Assembly: GCA_907163375.1 (NCBI GenBank)
Contig: CAJQUW010008653.1
Location: 310,001-374,000, forward strand
Reading direction: 5' to 3'
DNA length: 64,000 nt
Source: Prostheceraeus crozeri
Lineage: Eukaryota > Platyhelminthes > Polycladida > Euryleptidae
Positions 22,781 to 35,344 of this stretch are shown one piece after another (the first letter of the stretch is position 1; every line of letters begins with the position of its first letter). Made by a program: the position numbers and the translations under genes. Below the pieces are notes generated by a model, which made no database searches, was not told the origin of the DNA, and saw only the letters and a program-made list of their open reading frames with translations.

Positions 22781-25752
22781 CTGAAATATAACAATACCCG
22801 TTATCATTTTCAGACGATTGATTGCATATAATACTACTGAAATTCATTTACGATGAAGTTGATGAAAATTTTACAGTTTTGCGACAATCATTAAGCTGAG
22901 AATTCATGACAGGATTTAACGATGCGCTAAGTTGACAGCGTCGTATTGGAGGTGAATCTTCATGATTTGACAATAAAGGATCAAAATATAAGCTCTCCCT
23001 TCTTTTTTTAGGTCAACGTTTTCAATTAAAATTCAAATTTATAAAAATGAAGTATTCGAATATAATATCCCAACGATTCAACTACCACGGATTTTGTCAT
23101 GGGCAACAAAGTATAGCCTTTAGACAATGTATTTTATACAGTTTTATATGTGTTTAATGTATTTATTCATGTTTTCGATTCACTGTCTGTAGTATTCCTA
23201 AAACTCAACTCTCAACTTAATGAAGGTATATATAAATGAAGGTATTTATTTATATCCATGGACGACTATTTATGGAAGCATGGTACTCCAATAATAACTC
23301 TATCAATCGCCATTTTGATCTTGATGATGTCTATGTTCACCTTCTTCAACAGTTAGTGTAATTAGGATGGCTACATTTTTATATTCTTTTATCAGCACAT
23401 AAGGTACACAGGACTAAATTAGCATAGTTTCTTCATTTTCATATAAATTTCAAAATAATGTTTTGTAATCTTTCTATTACCTTATTACCTGATGACGTAT
23501 TGCAGTTGCAATCACGAAAATTTGTGAAAATACATTTATTTATCTTGATTGAGCCATTATCACAAATATATATATATATATATAACTATAATATATACTT
23601 ATATATAATATATATATAAGTGTACCAATGCGACCAACATGCAATTTCTCTCATTCACATTTCATTGTGGCTCGCCAACCGATAAATTATAACGGAAACG
23701 CTCTAATATTATGCAATAATAATAATAACTAATAATAGATTATAACTGGACAGGAATTTTATACAATAATAATTAGTAATAGATTATAACTGGACAGGAA
23801 TTTTCCGCGCTCAGGTTTTCGAATTTCCGTGAAGAATTCCGCGCTTCAAAGTTTGAATCTGAGCTAGAAATCTCGTTTTCGCGGGCCCTATTTGATTGAT
23901 TCAAATTATTGCTTTGATCATCTTTAAGTATTTCAAGCAATTTCTTGAATTAAAGTTACGATAATTCATTGATACTGAAGTCGCTTTACAACGCAGCAAT
24001 TCAGTATAAGAGTTAGTGACCCCTGGTGAAGGGAAAAGCTGTGCTATGATATGATACTAAAGCATGCAACTGTAATAAATATATTGTAAATAATAAAATA
24101 AACATGATCAAACTAGCATAGCACATTACATTACTCTTGTTCACTAAAATAAAGCTTCATCATGCCAAATAGGTTGGCCGGTCTTGTATTTTAGCGTAGT
24201 GGAGAAAAAATAAGTTTGTAATTCCTGAAAGACCACTCAACATCAACTGAGTTGATCGGCAAATGCAAAAGAAGAGTCTCCTTTGGGCACTACTGTCGTT
24301 CATTCGCCGTTCATGAATGAACTCATGCAGTCCGTAGCATGACACAATAATAGTAAATTAGAAACTCGAATTATTCATTGGCCTAGATAATCCGTTGCAA
24401 TAATTTATAGTTCCGATATACCTGATAAATTCCGGAAATAAGATTATTATTCTTTCATTCGTTCCGTTATCTTAATTTTCCATTTTCGGTATTTCTCAGA
24501 GAACACGAAGATTTACGCTTTGTTTCTGCGTTTTTTCGTGCTCCGCGGAAAACTCCTGTCCTTGGTTACTACCTATGATTACTTGTCAAGAAATGCCAAA
24601 TTGATAGAACACGCTTGATAGACTGATTAAAAGTGAGCGTATTTATTTTTCTGAAAAAAACAGGCTAGCTTGTTGCTTAATATAATATGTTAAATGATAA
24701 TCAAAATACGAGTCCTTCAAGGCACTTGAAGATTTATGTTTTAATTATAATCTAATATATCTCATTGAGCAGTGGCTTTGTAAGTCTTTCTTTACAAATT
24801 GCGGTGGAAAAAAGAAAGAAACGTTTAATTTGTGTACGAATGATAAAATATCAATATTTTGATGAAATTTAAATATTATGATTTAATAAAGCGCTAAATA
24901 TAACTATTAACAAATAATTTTCTTGATAGATCTCAAAAGATAAAATCCAACATCGCTTGTAGAATATTTGAAATGCATGCGAGGATATCTTGCAGGTCAG
25001 GATAATCAGCAATGAACATTCCTCTGAAATTTCTGACTCTATGTCATTACCAACAGTCATCTTCTTTTAGCAGTTCTTTGGAGCCAGATCCACTGTTACA
25101 GTTTAAAAGAGTGCCCTCCTAGTTATCTGATGTATTTCTTGTCTTAGATGTGATTGATTTCTCAATCCATGAGGCCAGTAAAAATGATGTGCATCGCATA
25201 ATACCGGTGGCGGGGTATAATGAATTATGTACTCTCTTCATCCATGAAAAATAAACACGTTTATTAGTAAAATAAGCGATGGATTGTTCTCCAGTATCTA
25301 AATCATGAGCTCCTACATATACGGTACATCTACGTACATATCTAAATATATGCGGTATGTCTAGATGTACATGGATCAAGTTAAGATTTCACCCCAAAAA
25401 AAGACAGAAAAATCTAACCAATCTAGCCATTTTTATAGAGCATTTGCCAAAATTATTTGAAAGATAAGCCATGGGTAATTCCAGTCCTAAAATCTCACAC
25501 GGGAAAGAAGGTCGTAGAAATCACCGTCTCTGTGACAGACTCGGATTTCTACTGTCTCTGTCCACAAATCACAAAAGAAATTTTATGTCTTCATTTTTGT
25601 TGTTGAAATGTCGTATTACTACTAAACTAATCTCAGTCAGATAATCCTATGATTTTATTTTAGAGTTTGAGAATTTATATCAATGCTTAATTTTTGTGCA
25701 ATAATTAAAAACATATTACGCAATAAAATATCACTTGATTCAGCTAACTTAC
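22781..25752 (-). other. Intron of the membrane-protein gene, about 3.0 kb
   Basis: It is bounded by GTAAGT at 25,752-25,747 and ...TTTCAG at 22,781. It contains an AT microsatellite (about 23,567-23,620) and a short tandem duplication near 23,728-23,806 (unit sharing AGATTATAACTGGACAGGAA). No gene is seen inside. Confidence 0.6.
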
Positions 25753-25892
25753 CCTTTGCAATACCTCATCAGAACAATGATAAGCGCCGTTATTGCTATG
25801 ATCAACACGATTCCTTCAGCTGTGGATCCTGCAATTACAGCTATCAATTCCCCTTGAGTCAAACCGGAACTCATTTTTCAAAAGTGGAGCAT
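25753..25892 (-). CDS. Membrane protein gene, exon with start codon and transmembrane helix
   Basis: The exon begins after an acceptor (GTTTACAG, AG at 25,894-25,893). An upstream 4-codon ATG frame (25,892-25,878) stops just before the ATG at 25,874 (AAAAATGAG). The 40 codons encode a short outside segment (MSSGLTQGELIAVIAGSTAEG), one transmembrane helix (IVLIIAITALIIVLM), then RYCK. The exon ends ...AAAGG before the perfect donor GTAAGT at 25,752. There is no cleavable signal, so a type III single-pass topology with the tail inside is likely. The acceptor in front of the start codon implies a further 5' UTR exon upstream. Confidence 0.68.
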
Positions 25893-26219
25893 CTGTAAAC
25901 AATATTAAGTAATTGAACCTTTCCATAAACAATATCAAATAAGCGACAGCTAAAGCACATATAAAAGTAATATGCCCATTCTTTATTTATAAATTAAAAT
26001 GTTTTACAGAGCTTCTCCTTTGCACATTTAACACAATTGAAATGTAGACATGGCACGGACAAAATGTTTATATCAAAACATACATATCGTCAACATAGCC
26101 ACTGGTATTAGAAAGTTTGTCTATTTCTGTGGGAATATCTTTTTTCAGAGTGTCTCAACTATAAGTTTCTTCTCTACATGAATAAGTGATGTTTTTCATG
26201 TAAATGCAATAAAACTTAC

Positions 26220-26365
26220 TTTTAAGTCTACGTCGACATTATCGTCTATAAACCATACCATCACTTCATGAATGTAACGCTGAACTTCATCACCATGCAA
26301 TAAATACTGATCTGGATTAGAATATCCTGAATCACTGTGTGATGAAATCTTGCGAGCTAACTATT
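26220..26365 (-). CDS. Possible upstream exon with GTAAGT donor
   Basis: On the minus strand the frame SDSGYSNPDQYLLHGDEVQR... continues to DVDLK and stops at a perfect GTAAGT donor at 26,219. The 5' limit is unclear (an in-frame TAG lies near 26,363). Joined to the 25,892 acceptor in this frame it would end after four codons. It could therefore be the 3' coding end of another isoform, a 5' UTR exon or a chance match. Confidence 0.3.
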
Positions 26366-28049
26366 ATGCAAGTCGTAATACAGCTGCTGACAAAACACTT
26401 TTGCAGCTTCAAACAATTTTGAAGCAATTAGCATCTTTTGTCGCAGGAATACCGCATGCATTTATACATGTAAAACAACAGCAAATCAAATTCAAATATG
26501 GAAAGCAGAAAAAGTATATTGATGTGCAAAGAATTAGTCGGATATTTTGATGACACAAATTTAGGCAAAAGCCTCGTTAATCTAACACCTTAGCTCCTTT
26601 TAAAGCTCTTAAACAAAAAACAATCATATCTTCGCATTGAGGATTTCAACCGCGGTCATGGTCGTCATCCAAAAGTTGTATGTCACTCACGGACGCCGGC
26701 ACGTGCTTAGAGCAGGTGTTGCACCGGCCTCAAGGAGGCACGCTAGGATACCTCATCCTCTCAAACCCCAACTCAATATTTCATTTGCATTACAAACCTA
26801 TTGAGGTTTTGAACTTGTTAAATTTTAATTGATAACTACATCTATAGTTTTATTTCAACTATAGTTCCATTCTCATCAGACAACAAATATTCCTGGTTTG
26901 AATGACTACGAAAATCGAATGAGTAAAAATCACTTTGTTGTGAATTTTGGTCTAAGTCTAACACATTCCCAACAAGGTAAATTCTGTAATATACGAGGTC
27001 TACACGATGCATTGAATGAGCCTGGAGTGTAGAGTCATCACTGATCTGAAATTCGTGAAACTGCAGCTCATTAAGGAGTGTTTCCGCAATTTATGAACAG
27101 GGCACACATGCAACGCTTGCAATACCTGGTTTTAGGGCAGGTGTTGAGATGCAACACCTGCAACACCCTTGCCGTCGTCCCTGATGTCACTTTTTTCGAC
27201 TTGCCTAATTTTATTTCGAGTTGTAGCTTTCTCACTCAAGTATATAATGCTTTTATGAAAAATAGTAGATAAACTTATCATTCAGCAATTGTATAATATT
27301 TAGAAAAGAATACAGCAACCAGGGATCCACTGCGGACAATGTGAACGCTAAAATTGCTCGCATTATCACATTTTATGTTCTTAGATTATATTCAATTCTT
27401 ATCAAATCACGCATTTCAATTAGTCATCTATTCTTTCTCTTAGGTACTTCCAATATCCAGAATTAAGGCGTTTATTACAGAATCAACTGTCCTTTTCGGG
27501 GCAGCTTCCTCGGGAACCCATTTACAGATGTGATCTACCAATTTGTTTTAAATGTCTATAATTATACAGCATTTGTATAATAATATAATATTGTGCATTC
27601 TTAACATATTCTCATTAAAACCCAATAATGTTGCTGTAATAGTAAGCATGTGTGTGTATTTTTAGAATTTAAAATGCGTGTAATGTGTATGTGATTGATC
27701 AAATATTGCTATCTCAAGAAATGTGCGCCTAAAATTAATTGACACTTGAATTTAAGTAATAAAGGTTATAATCAGCACATTTCGTATTATTTTTCAAAGA
27801 AAACATCGATATGCATAAACATCCTGAAAAAAGTGCAAAACCATGTTTTACATTTAGGAGAACCGTTTTATCAGAGTAGGTATATAACAAGTAGAGTGTC
27901 GACTCAAGAAATTATCTGTGTGTGGCAAACATATTTCATATTAAAAGATCCAATTTTTTTGAGGAAAGTACGTTCCTGCGGTCTAAAAAAATATTTGATC
28001 ACTTTTTCAGAAGCCAAATTTTTTCCGAATTATTCCTGTGTCTATATAC
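26366..28049. other. No gene recognised
   Basis: The short frames (26,350-26,550; 27,078-27,272; 27,746-28,099) have no supporting features. Two segments near 26,715 and 27,139 share a GCAGGTGTTG motif. Part of 27.75-28.05 kb may belong to the dispersed repeat that follows. Confidence 0.3.
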
Positions 28050-28640
28050 TATTGGCGTTGGATATCAAATGGAATAAACATTTACTAACAAGCTCTTAAT
28101 TAAGCGGAAATTGAGCTGATCATCAAGGTAATTTCATGAACCGCATTATAATGCAGGTTTTCATGAAAAAGTGAAGATCTTGTTGTGCTTCTTGGCTGAA
28201 ATTTCAAGCTTTTGATTCAATTTTCATCGGCATGATTTTATGATTCACTTAATTTATGCTTCATTTCTTGAATCTGAATAGTGACCCATTTGTATATTTT
28301 AAAGTTAATTATGATCATTGTCTTTCATTATGATACTTTGCTCTTTCAGTGGCATGTTTTGTGATATGATCACGCTAAAGAGAATACTCTTATTGATGAG
28401 GCTGAGCATTATCAACCCATCAAATTGTTAATTTAACAAACTACTGTATATTATCTCTCCAAGGTTGACATGACACGGAGGATTTATAAAATAAACATTC
28501 CTTCTGTAGTGCTATCATGATCAGTCAATTCGGTGACAATTTCTTCAAAATTGCAAAAATGCGCATTTCTCACATTTGGCATCAATACCCAATTGTGTTC
28601 AACTCGAGTTCATGTAAGAAAATCGAAACTGTATACAAAT
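28050..28640 (+). repeat. Dispersed repeat, copy A
   Basis: About 590 bases recur in inverted orientation at 38,200-38,790. Shared landmarks are TTAATTAAGCGGAAATT, ATGAACCGCATTATAATGC, TTTTCATCGGCATGATTT and ATGATCAGTCAATTC. The family is not recognised. Copy B sits inside the foldback element at 37,558-39,514. Confidence 0.7.
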
Positions 28641-29179
28641 ATATAAAAATATGTATAAAATTATATACAAATATATACAAAAAATATTATATATATAATA
28701 TTATAATATATAATATTGTAATATATACATACATATAATACATAATATATACTGATGTATAAAAATTTAAGGTTATACTTAGTTGCTACTCTGACTAATA
28801 TAGTACTTACTCTATGGTTGACTCTTCAGTACCTTCTATACTTACTCTATACGTTTTATCTAGCCTATTCAGTTCATGCCTAATCAGAAATGAGTTACAT
28901 CATGCAGTCTGCCTTGCAAGTACATGTAATTACTTCTTTCTTGAGTGAATGCTCGACTCACACGATTCTCTTACATCGATCACAAGTTTTTGTGGCTTTT
29001 CTGTCTTTTGCACATTTATGGCATCTCTTCCTGGACGATTTCTGGAGGTTGTTAGTGCTTCATCATTGCTGCGTTTGCCTTCATTGACACAGATCGGCTG
29101 AGATCGCCAATGCACTTTGAATCCCATTTTCCATGTATCATGTAGGCCAGCAGAATTTTCAGTTTGGGTTAGAAAATAG
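28641..29179. other. AT-rich tract and unassigned DNA
   Basis: 28,630-28,755 is a run of ATATA-type simple sequence. Short frames around 28,890-29,127 show no features. It ends at the TA duplication of the Tc1-type element. Confidence 0.4.
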
Positions 29180-29181
29180 TA

Positions 29182-30582
29182 CAGTGCGCGACAAAATGTA
29201 GGAATATTGCAAATTTTGAGTGAAAAAAATAACTTAAAATTTTATTTTCAAAAATTATTATAATTATTATCCCATGAGATCGAATTTATACATCAAAACA
29301 ACAACATATTTCCATATACTGTAAACATGTATTTGCATGCAAAGCTTCACTATTTTGTGTGATGACCCTTTGCGTCTAACAAAGCAGTGACTCTACGGGG
29401 CATAGAAAAGACAAGTTTTTGACACATTTTCTGAACTTCTCTGTCACAATGCCAGATATGAATGAAGGATGATATGAATGCCTGTTTCGTGAAAGCATCT
29501 CTTGCGCGAATTTTTGCTTGATGATGGTCCATAAATTCTCAATTGGGTTCATATCTGGGGAAGCTGGGGGCCATGGAAGCACCCGAATTTCGGAATTTTC
29601 AAGGAAATCCATTGTTCATCAACTGACATGGCAAGGTGCGTTATCTTGTTGGACAATTGCTTCATTTGACGCATTCTTCGATTTGTGGAATAACACGCCG
29701 AGCTAATATTTCAGTGATATATTTCTCACTGTTGAGCGTTTCCTCGATAACAAATGCTCGAGCACCCCCGTGAATTGAAAAGCAGACCCATATCATGACA
29801 CTTACCGGATGTTTGACAGTGTTCTTAATACTGCTTTGTTAGTGGATGACCGTCCACTACTGGTACAAACTTTGGGCAATTGTCGCGTACTTCTATTTTG
29901 GTTTCGAAAATGACCTTGCACCATTCCTCTACAGTCCATTCACAGTGTTGTCTGGCCCAAGATAGCCTCTTTGTAACATGAACAGGGGTCAGAAGAGGGC
30001 GTTAGTGAGGCTTAATGCAAGAAGCACCTGCTGAATTAAGACCTCGTTGTACAGTCAACAGAGACACAGTAGCTCCCATTTGTTCTTTGGTGGCATTAGC
30101 GGTAGCTGTTGGTTGTTTGACCATCAGTTGTCGCATACGTCGAAGATCTCGCTTGTCGAATGCCTCTGGCCTACCACATTTGCTGTAGTCGGGATGATGG
30201 TGTCCATGATCTTTGAACTGCTTTATCACCTGAAAAAAATAAAAAGAATGAAAAATCTAATACCGCTAATGCGCATTAAATCCTTTTATCTTACCTTGCT
30301 AACCAATGATCAACATTGAGATAAGATGCAATCTGAACCTGTGTCTTCGAAGTGTTCTGGAAACTGGTAGAGGGTTACAATTTTCAATCTCATTTCGTCA
30401 GAACCCATGATTATCAACATACGCAATTAATGATGAAAAATAGCCATGCATTCACTTTTAAAGCTCTATCAATGGACGTATTATCTCACGAAAACGACAA
30501 GAGTTGAATTTGAATTTGAAAACAATTACTATGTCAGATAATTGAATTCAGCATAGATATTCCAACATATTGTCGCGCACTG
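29182..30582 (-). mobile_element. Tc1-type transposon, full-length but inactive
   Basis: Inverted ends CAGTGCGCGACAAAATGT and ACATATTGTCGCGCACTG match with few changes and are flanked by TA at 29,180-29,181 and 30,583-30,584. The minus strand carries a decayed transposase. Its DNA-binding part is at about 30,229-30,002 (GRPEAFDKRDLRRMRQL). The central part shows KRLSWARQHCEWT and VMIWVCFSIHGG. The end is WPPASPDMNPIENLW with the catalytic Glu, in 29,612-29,376. Stops and frameshifts separate these pieces. The length of 1.4 kb is normal for Tc1. Confidence 0.88.
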
Positions 30583-30584
30583 TA

Positions 30585-31022
30585 TACTGATGCAATAACA
30601 TCTATTCCAGCTCCTGAAATATGTGTCCAGGGTAAATTTTTATTTACTCGAATCAGATTCTACCAATCACGAACGAGTTTAGAAATCAAGAGTAAAAAGA
30701 ACACTGAATATTGCGATGAAATTCTGGTATCGAAGTCCTGAAACCATGCCCCGGCAGTTCTCCAAGTTTGAGCCCAATCGAGAACTGCTTGGCTGTGGTG
30801 AAGAAGCGAGCTGCTCAACGGAAACCCACTTTTCTCAATCATCGCACGAAGACGGTAATGAAACATGGACCCCCGAAAATAGCGAAGAGCATTACAGGAA
30901 GCTGACTGAATCCATGCCGCGACGCATGGACGCTGTCCTGAAGGACAGAGGAAGACCAGCCAAATATCAATATTTTGACTGTAGGTTTCAGAAGTTGGAA
31001 TAGATGTTATCGCATCAATATA
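30585..31022 (+). mobile_element. Internally deleted Tc1-type relic
   Basis: The ends GATGCAATAACATCTATTCC and GGAATAGATGTTATCGCATC are near-perfect inverted copies. Inside, the plus strand reads CPGSSPSLSPIENCLAVVKK in one frame and EEHYRKLTESMPRRMDAVLK in another, which is the typical C-terminal region of a Tc1 transposase. Only about 430 bases remain. The Tc1 element at 29,182-30,582 has inserted at its left terminus. Confidence 0.75.
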
Positions 31023-32200
31023 CTACTTTATAACTCTGATTGAAGATTATGCAAATCAAATGGTCAGCATTGTATGGACCAACATTGCTCATTCCAAGTT
31101 CAAAAATAATTTTTTTTCTTCTGTTTAAGTTTGAAGCGTATCCAGAGTGGATTAAAACTGATGAAAATAATGAAGGCGTTCATGCCTATCAGGTTGAGCA
31201 AGTTGAGAAAATATGCCAGTGGTCAACGTCTTTTCTTTCGCAGCACATTGCATGAATGACATAGCTGATCGACAGAATCTGCTGTGCCTTTGGTTTGATT
31301 GTAAAGCAGATTGATATCGGGTTTACCGTATTCTCATCCACTTTTTCCACTTTGATGCATTGTTGACATCAGAATAATGCTCTTATTTCCTTTTGGAACG
31401 CAAGACACAACTGTTTTGTTTTTTTTTGATCGAATCCAAAGCAAGAATGAAGGAATGCAATTATTGTAACAGGTTGATTTAGTCATACGATAATTTATCA
31501 TCGTAGACGATTCTAAACAGAACGAGAAATGAAGTTTAATTTGATGGATATAAGCAAGATAAACTTTAGATTGACCTGTTACGCATTTATTGATGACGAA
31601 TGAAGGAACACATGAAACTTCAGACTTTCATATCTATACAAAAAAGCATATTCAGACAATTAAAGAGCAGTTGGGTCCTCGGGGACCCATTTCATGCATA
31701 TGGGAAATTTTTTATGAAAAAACAAAGAGACAGCGTTGGAAGCTAAAATTCGTTTGAAAAGATAAGCGAGAAAATTCGGGATAAATGCTTTCAGTATTGA
31801 TGCAGAAGAGGGCAATAAAGCCTAAATCATTTGACGAAATGAAAAGAAACAAGAAAAATGCTTGATTACAGATCGTTCTGTTCTCAGTAGCCAATATATT
31901 ATCAATAAAGACCATAAATGACTAGCCTTATGCGAACTTCAAGTACTTCACATAAACTTAAATTAAACTCTTTTTTACATCTTGGGTATTACTATTAACT
32001 AATAAATGGATGAATAGAAATCCGAGTTTTTGCTTTCCTGAGATTAGAATGGGCAATAGCGATTTGTCGATGTTGACTCATTTAGGCTCATTAAGGCACC
32101 GATCCAATGTCGCTAGATCTTAAGAAGAATCAAAATACTAAAACCTGTCATAATTGATAATGCGGCAGCAAGGCGATTTATTGTAAGTTATTTAATCAAA
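31023..32200. other. No gene recognised
   Basis: Frames at 31,040-31,255 and 31,712-31,915 lack features. No repeat or RNA gene was identified. Confidence 0.35.
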
Positions 32201-32289
32201 ATGCTTTTATATATAATGAGGAATGATAACAACCATGACTATTTACGAAGTTCACTTACACTGATAAGTGTTTGGATACTATTCATTGA

Positions 32290-33115
32290 CTGTTTGCAAA
32301 CTGTCAACCAACTTGTCGAAAAGTGCAGAGAGTTCAGCATCCAACTCTGTATGGTATTCATCGAATACGATGAAGCTGTCGAGTTCGCCTCTCTCTTTAA
32401 TGCACTTTAAAATCAAGGGGTGAAGAAGCCATACATTGACATCCTCATCGAAATGTACAAGAATGCAACATCAGCAATTCGATTGCATGAAGACAGCAGC
32501 ATGACATTTTCAGTGACACCGGAAAAAGTGCAGCACCACAGATACCTCGGCCAAATAATGAATGCAAGCTGAAAAAATAATTCCGAAATTAACAACAGAA
32601 TAAAGTCTGGCTGGGAGGCGTTCGCAAAGTTCGGCAACCTATTGAGAAATCGGTCAATTCCAGAAAGATTGAATATTAAAGCCTTCAACCAGTGCACACT
32701 GCATTCTACCAGAGATGCTGTACGGGGCAGAGACATGGACAACAACAGCAACAGCCATGTCTAAGTTAGCAGCGTCCCAACGACGCATGGAGCGCATTAT
32801 GCTAGGCATAACAATCCGCGATCGCAAAATGAACAAGTGGATCAGAAATCAGACAAAGTTGAAACACATCACGTTATCACCATGAAAAGCAAATGGTAAT
32901 GGGCTGGTCACATAACTCGCAGGACAAAAAAAGATGGGCCAAGAGAATATATGAGTGGTGCCCGAGAACTGTTTCCAGGCAACGTGGAAGACCTCCAAGA
33001 CGGTGGGACCATGAGATAGTCCAATGCTGCGACCAGCACTGGCGACAAAATGCGATCGACCGACATAGGTGGACGACTCTTAGGGAGGAGTTCTCCCATG
33101 GAGTGGGATAAATCG
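32290..33115 (+). pseudogene. RTE/jockey-like LINE reverse transcriptase, decayed 3' part
   Basis: Plus-strand frames broken by stops follow the order of a non-LTR retrotransposon C-terminal half. They are QLVEKCREFSIQLCMVFIEY (RT block with the first Asp position changed), then VKKPYIDILIEMYKNATSAI, then VQHHRYLGQIMNAS. The tail follows: LLRNRSIPERLNIKAFNQC and WAGHITRRTKKDG with GRPPRRWDHEI, typical of this LINE group. The RT core between is deleted. It ends about 20 bases before a Penelope-like element begins. Confidence 0.65.
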
Positions 33116-33132
33116 TCAAGGTAATCAAGGCA

Positions 33133-34225
33133 TTGATGTGTAAAGGTATTCAAGGTAGAAAGATATATGAATCAAGTCTCAATCATCTTTTAGTGGAGAA
33201 ATTTGGGAGTACCTGTATTTCGAACACAATTTTCAATATCAGTGACGTTGACTTAAGCGAGACTCAGTCTTCAGTTCTTTCTTTAGGGTTACAGCAATTT
33301 ATCCCTCCAAAAATGGTTGATAGCTGTCAAATATTTACAGACATGTAATGTCTGGCCTTCACTCTTTGAAAAAAGGCGTCATTGTCTACGGAGGAATATT
33401 CCGCTTTGGAGGCGTCTCTAAAGAAGCATGCTCATGACCTCTCGTCAATTAAACTTTCGCAGGACAAAGATACAAAGAAGAAAGGCGAAGTAATGACGGA
33501 TTTGAAGAAGCGAGTGGTCATGATGAAGCCAGATAAAGGAAATGGAACAGTCGTCATGACACGTGACCAATATAATGAGCGAATGGGTAATATTTTACGT
33601 GATCTCACGAAATTTCCGAAATTGGAATGTGAGGTGGACTGGAATGATATGCTCATACAAGAATCGGGAGTGTTATTGACAAACTGGTAACAGAGGCCCA
33701 ATTACCTCCAACCACTAAACATCTACTGCAGCATGGTATTATCCCACGACTTTATGGCCTAGCGAAGGCTCATAAAGATGGTATTCCCCTGTGGCCAGTT
33801 TTTTCCGATGGTCGGTTCGGCATACCATTTGATTTCTCGGTATATTGACGATCGTCTCCTGAGACCAATCTTATCAAGCTTCGATACTTATCATGTGAAA
33901 GATTCTAAACCTTCCGAGATGAGATTGTTAAATTGAAAATCAATGATATGGGCCAATGTACATCTTTTGACATTAAAAGCTTATCTGCCAATGTACCTCT
34001 GGAAGAAAACATCAATGCAATATGCGATGAACTATATGGGAATGGACGACCACCTCCAAAATTGCATGAAATGGTGTTATCTGAAGAAAACTGTCGTCTA
34101 TTGTTATCTATGTTGACTCAAGATGTGCAATTCGTCTTCGATAAAACCGTATACAAGCAAATGGATGGACTTGCGATAGGATCTCCGTTGAGTGTGGTAT
34201 TCAGTCAGATATTTATGGAATATAT
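33133..34225 (+). mobile_element. Penelope-like element, 5' part
   Basis: The plus strand reads, across a few frameshifts, SETQSSVLSLGLQQFIPPK (N-terminal block), then KPDKGNGTVVMTRDQYNERM, then IPRLYGLAKAHKDG. It continues with TSFDIKSLSANVPLEENI (the Asp of RT motif A lies in FDIK) and YKQMDGLAIGSPLSVVFSQI. It is cut at FMEYME by the GA microsatellite of a LINE inserted on the opposite strand. The element resumes at about 36,545. The RT segment holding the YxDD motif is not present on either side. Confidence 0.82.
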
Positions 34226-34376
34226 GGAGAGAGAGAGAGAGACTTTATTTATCCTCGAAAACACATTAGGCGAACCTTTTTACAATGTGGTCGAGCCAAC
34301 AGCAAAATACATGTAAAAGTAACAACACCAAGAAGCACGGTACTACATACAAAGATAATTCCTACTAGTATGCAAG

Positions 34377-34712
34377 TTAGTTCAAATTAACGAAAGAAGT
34401 AAAGTAATGATCGAAACACAGACGCTTGAAAGTGCTCAGGGAATCGGCTGACCTAATCTTCATCGGTAAAGCGTTGAAAAATTCAGGACCCTTGCAGTGG
34501 AACGAATTACTGCTAAGAGCCAAACGAGAGCACGGAATGCGAAGCCTCGGCTCAACTGTTGAGCGAAGCTGCCGAGGAGGAGCAACGTAGGATAAGAGTT
34601 CCGTGATGTACGACGGAATAATCTTCAAGCTTCTGTACATTGATCGTCTGGAGGGGGCATATCTGGTGTCCGAACTATGACCTAGGGCGATTCGCATCGT
34701 CTTGCAGGTCAC
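34377..34712 (-). pseudogene. LINE reverse transcriptase, C-terminal end
   Basis: The minus-strand frame of 111 residues ends LSSNSFHCKGPEFFNALPMK... then FKRLCFDHYF, the usual CR1-group C-terminus. Upstream it continues HIDYCSTVWGH toward the hAT insertion at 34,793. Frame differs from the RT core because of the insertion and decay. Confidence 0.78.
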
Positions 34713-34792
34713 TCTATCCAGCCTGACCGCATCTGTAGAATTGCAGTGTCCCCAGACAGTGGAGCAGTAGTCAATGTGTGAAAGAATGAAAC

Positions 34793-35313
34793 CACAGAAT
34801 TAGATTGTTTAATCGTATCACTTTGCTAGAAGTGCAAACTGATTCAAACAGATGGCACATGCAGGAACTTAATAAGTAGGCAAAAAGAAATTTTTAATAC
34901 CTTGCAGAGATAGGAAAAATAGTTGTGCGTCGCTTGCGGATTGCTCTGAATTCCTTCAAAATGCTCCGATCGCCACGATTCCTTCAGATTCGAAGAATTC
35001 AGATCATTGCGCAAAAGTTTTCTCGATAATGTTGGGTCCTCCGATCATTTTAAAAAAAGTTAGAAGGCGCATGAAAAACGTTCACAAACTTCTCTATAGA
35101 ACTTGACATCGTCTGTGTCTCTTTGCTGTGTGATCCGGTTGATAACAGTCACTGAAACTTTGCACAATTTGGCGTGTTTAATGTTGAACTGGCTGCTTAT
35201 TGTTCGATTGCTATGGTATTTAGTCAGGAGATTGTGCCATTTCATTTACGTTACATGTTCCAATGTTTCCCTTCTAGTCAAACGGAAGAAGAGACGACCT
35301 GTCTAATTCTGTG
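34793..35313. mobile_element. hAT-type miniature element with 8-bp target duplication
   Basis: A 521-base insertion with perfect 12-base inverted ends, CACAGAATTAGA and TCTAATTCTGTG. It is flanked on both sides by the direct 8-mer AATGAAAC (34,785-34,792 and 35,314-35,321). It lies within a LINE RT frame, whose sequence resumes on both sides. The 8-bp duplication and C/G-ended short inverted repeats identify the hAT superfamily. No transposase is encoded. Confidence 0.85.
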
Positions 35314-35344
35314 AATGAAACACTTTAAGAACTTGAGTCGCGCT

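Noticed and set aside
26366-26560. 66-residue plus-strand frame near 26.4 kb
   Set aside because: Basic, short, without upstream signals or known motif.
34226-34370. GA-repeat considered as part of the Penelope gene
   Set aside because: The microsatellite is the 3' tail of the minus-strand LINE; the Penelope reading stops exactly at it.
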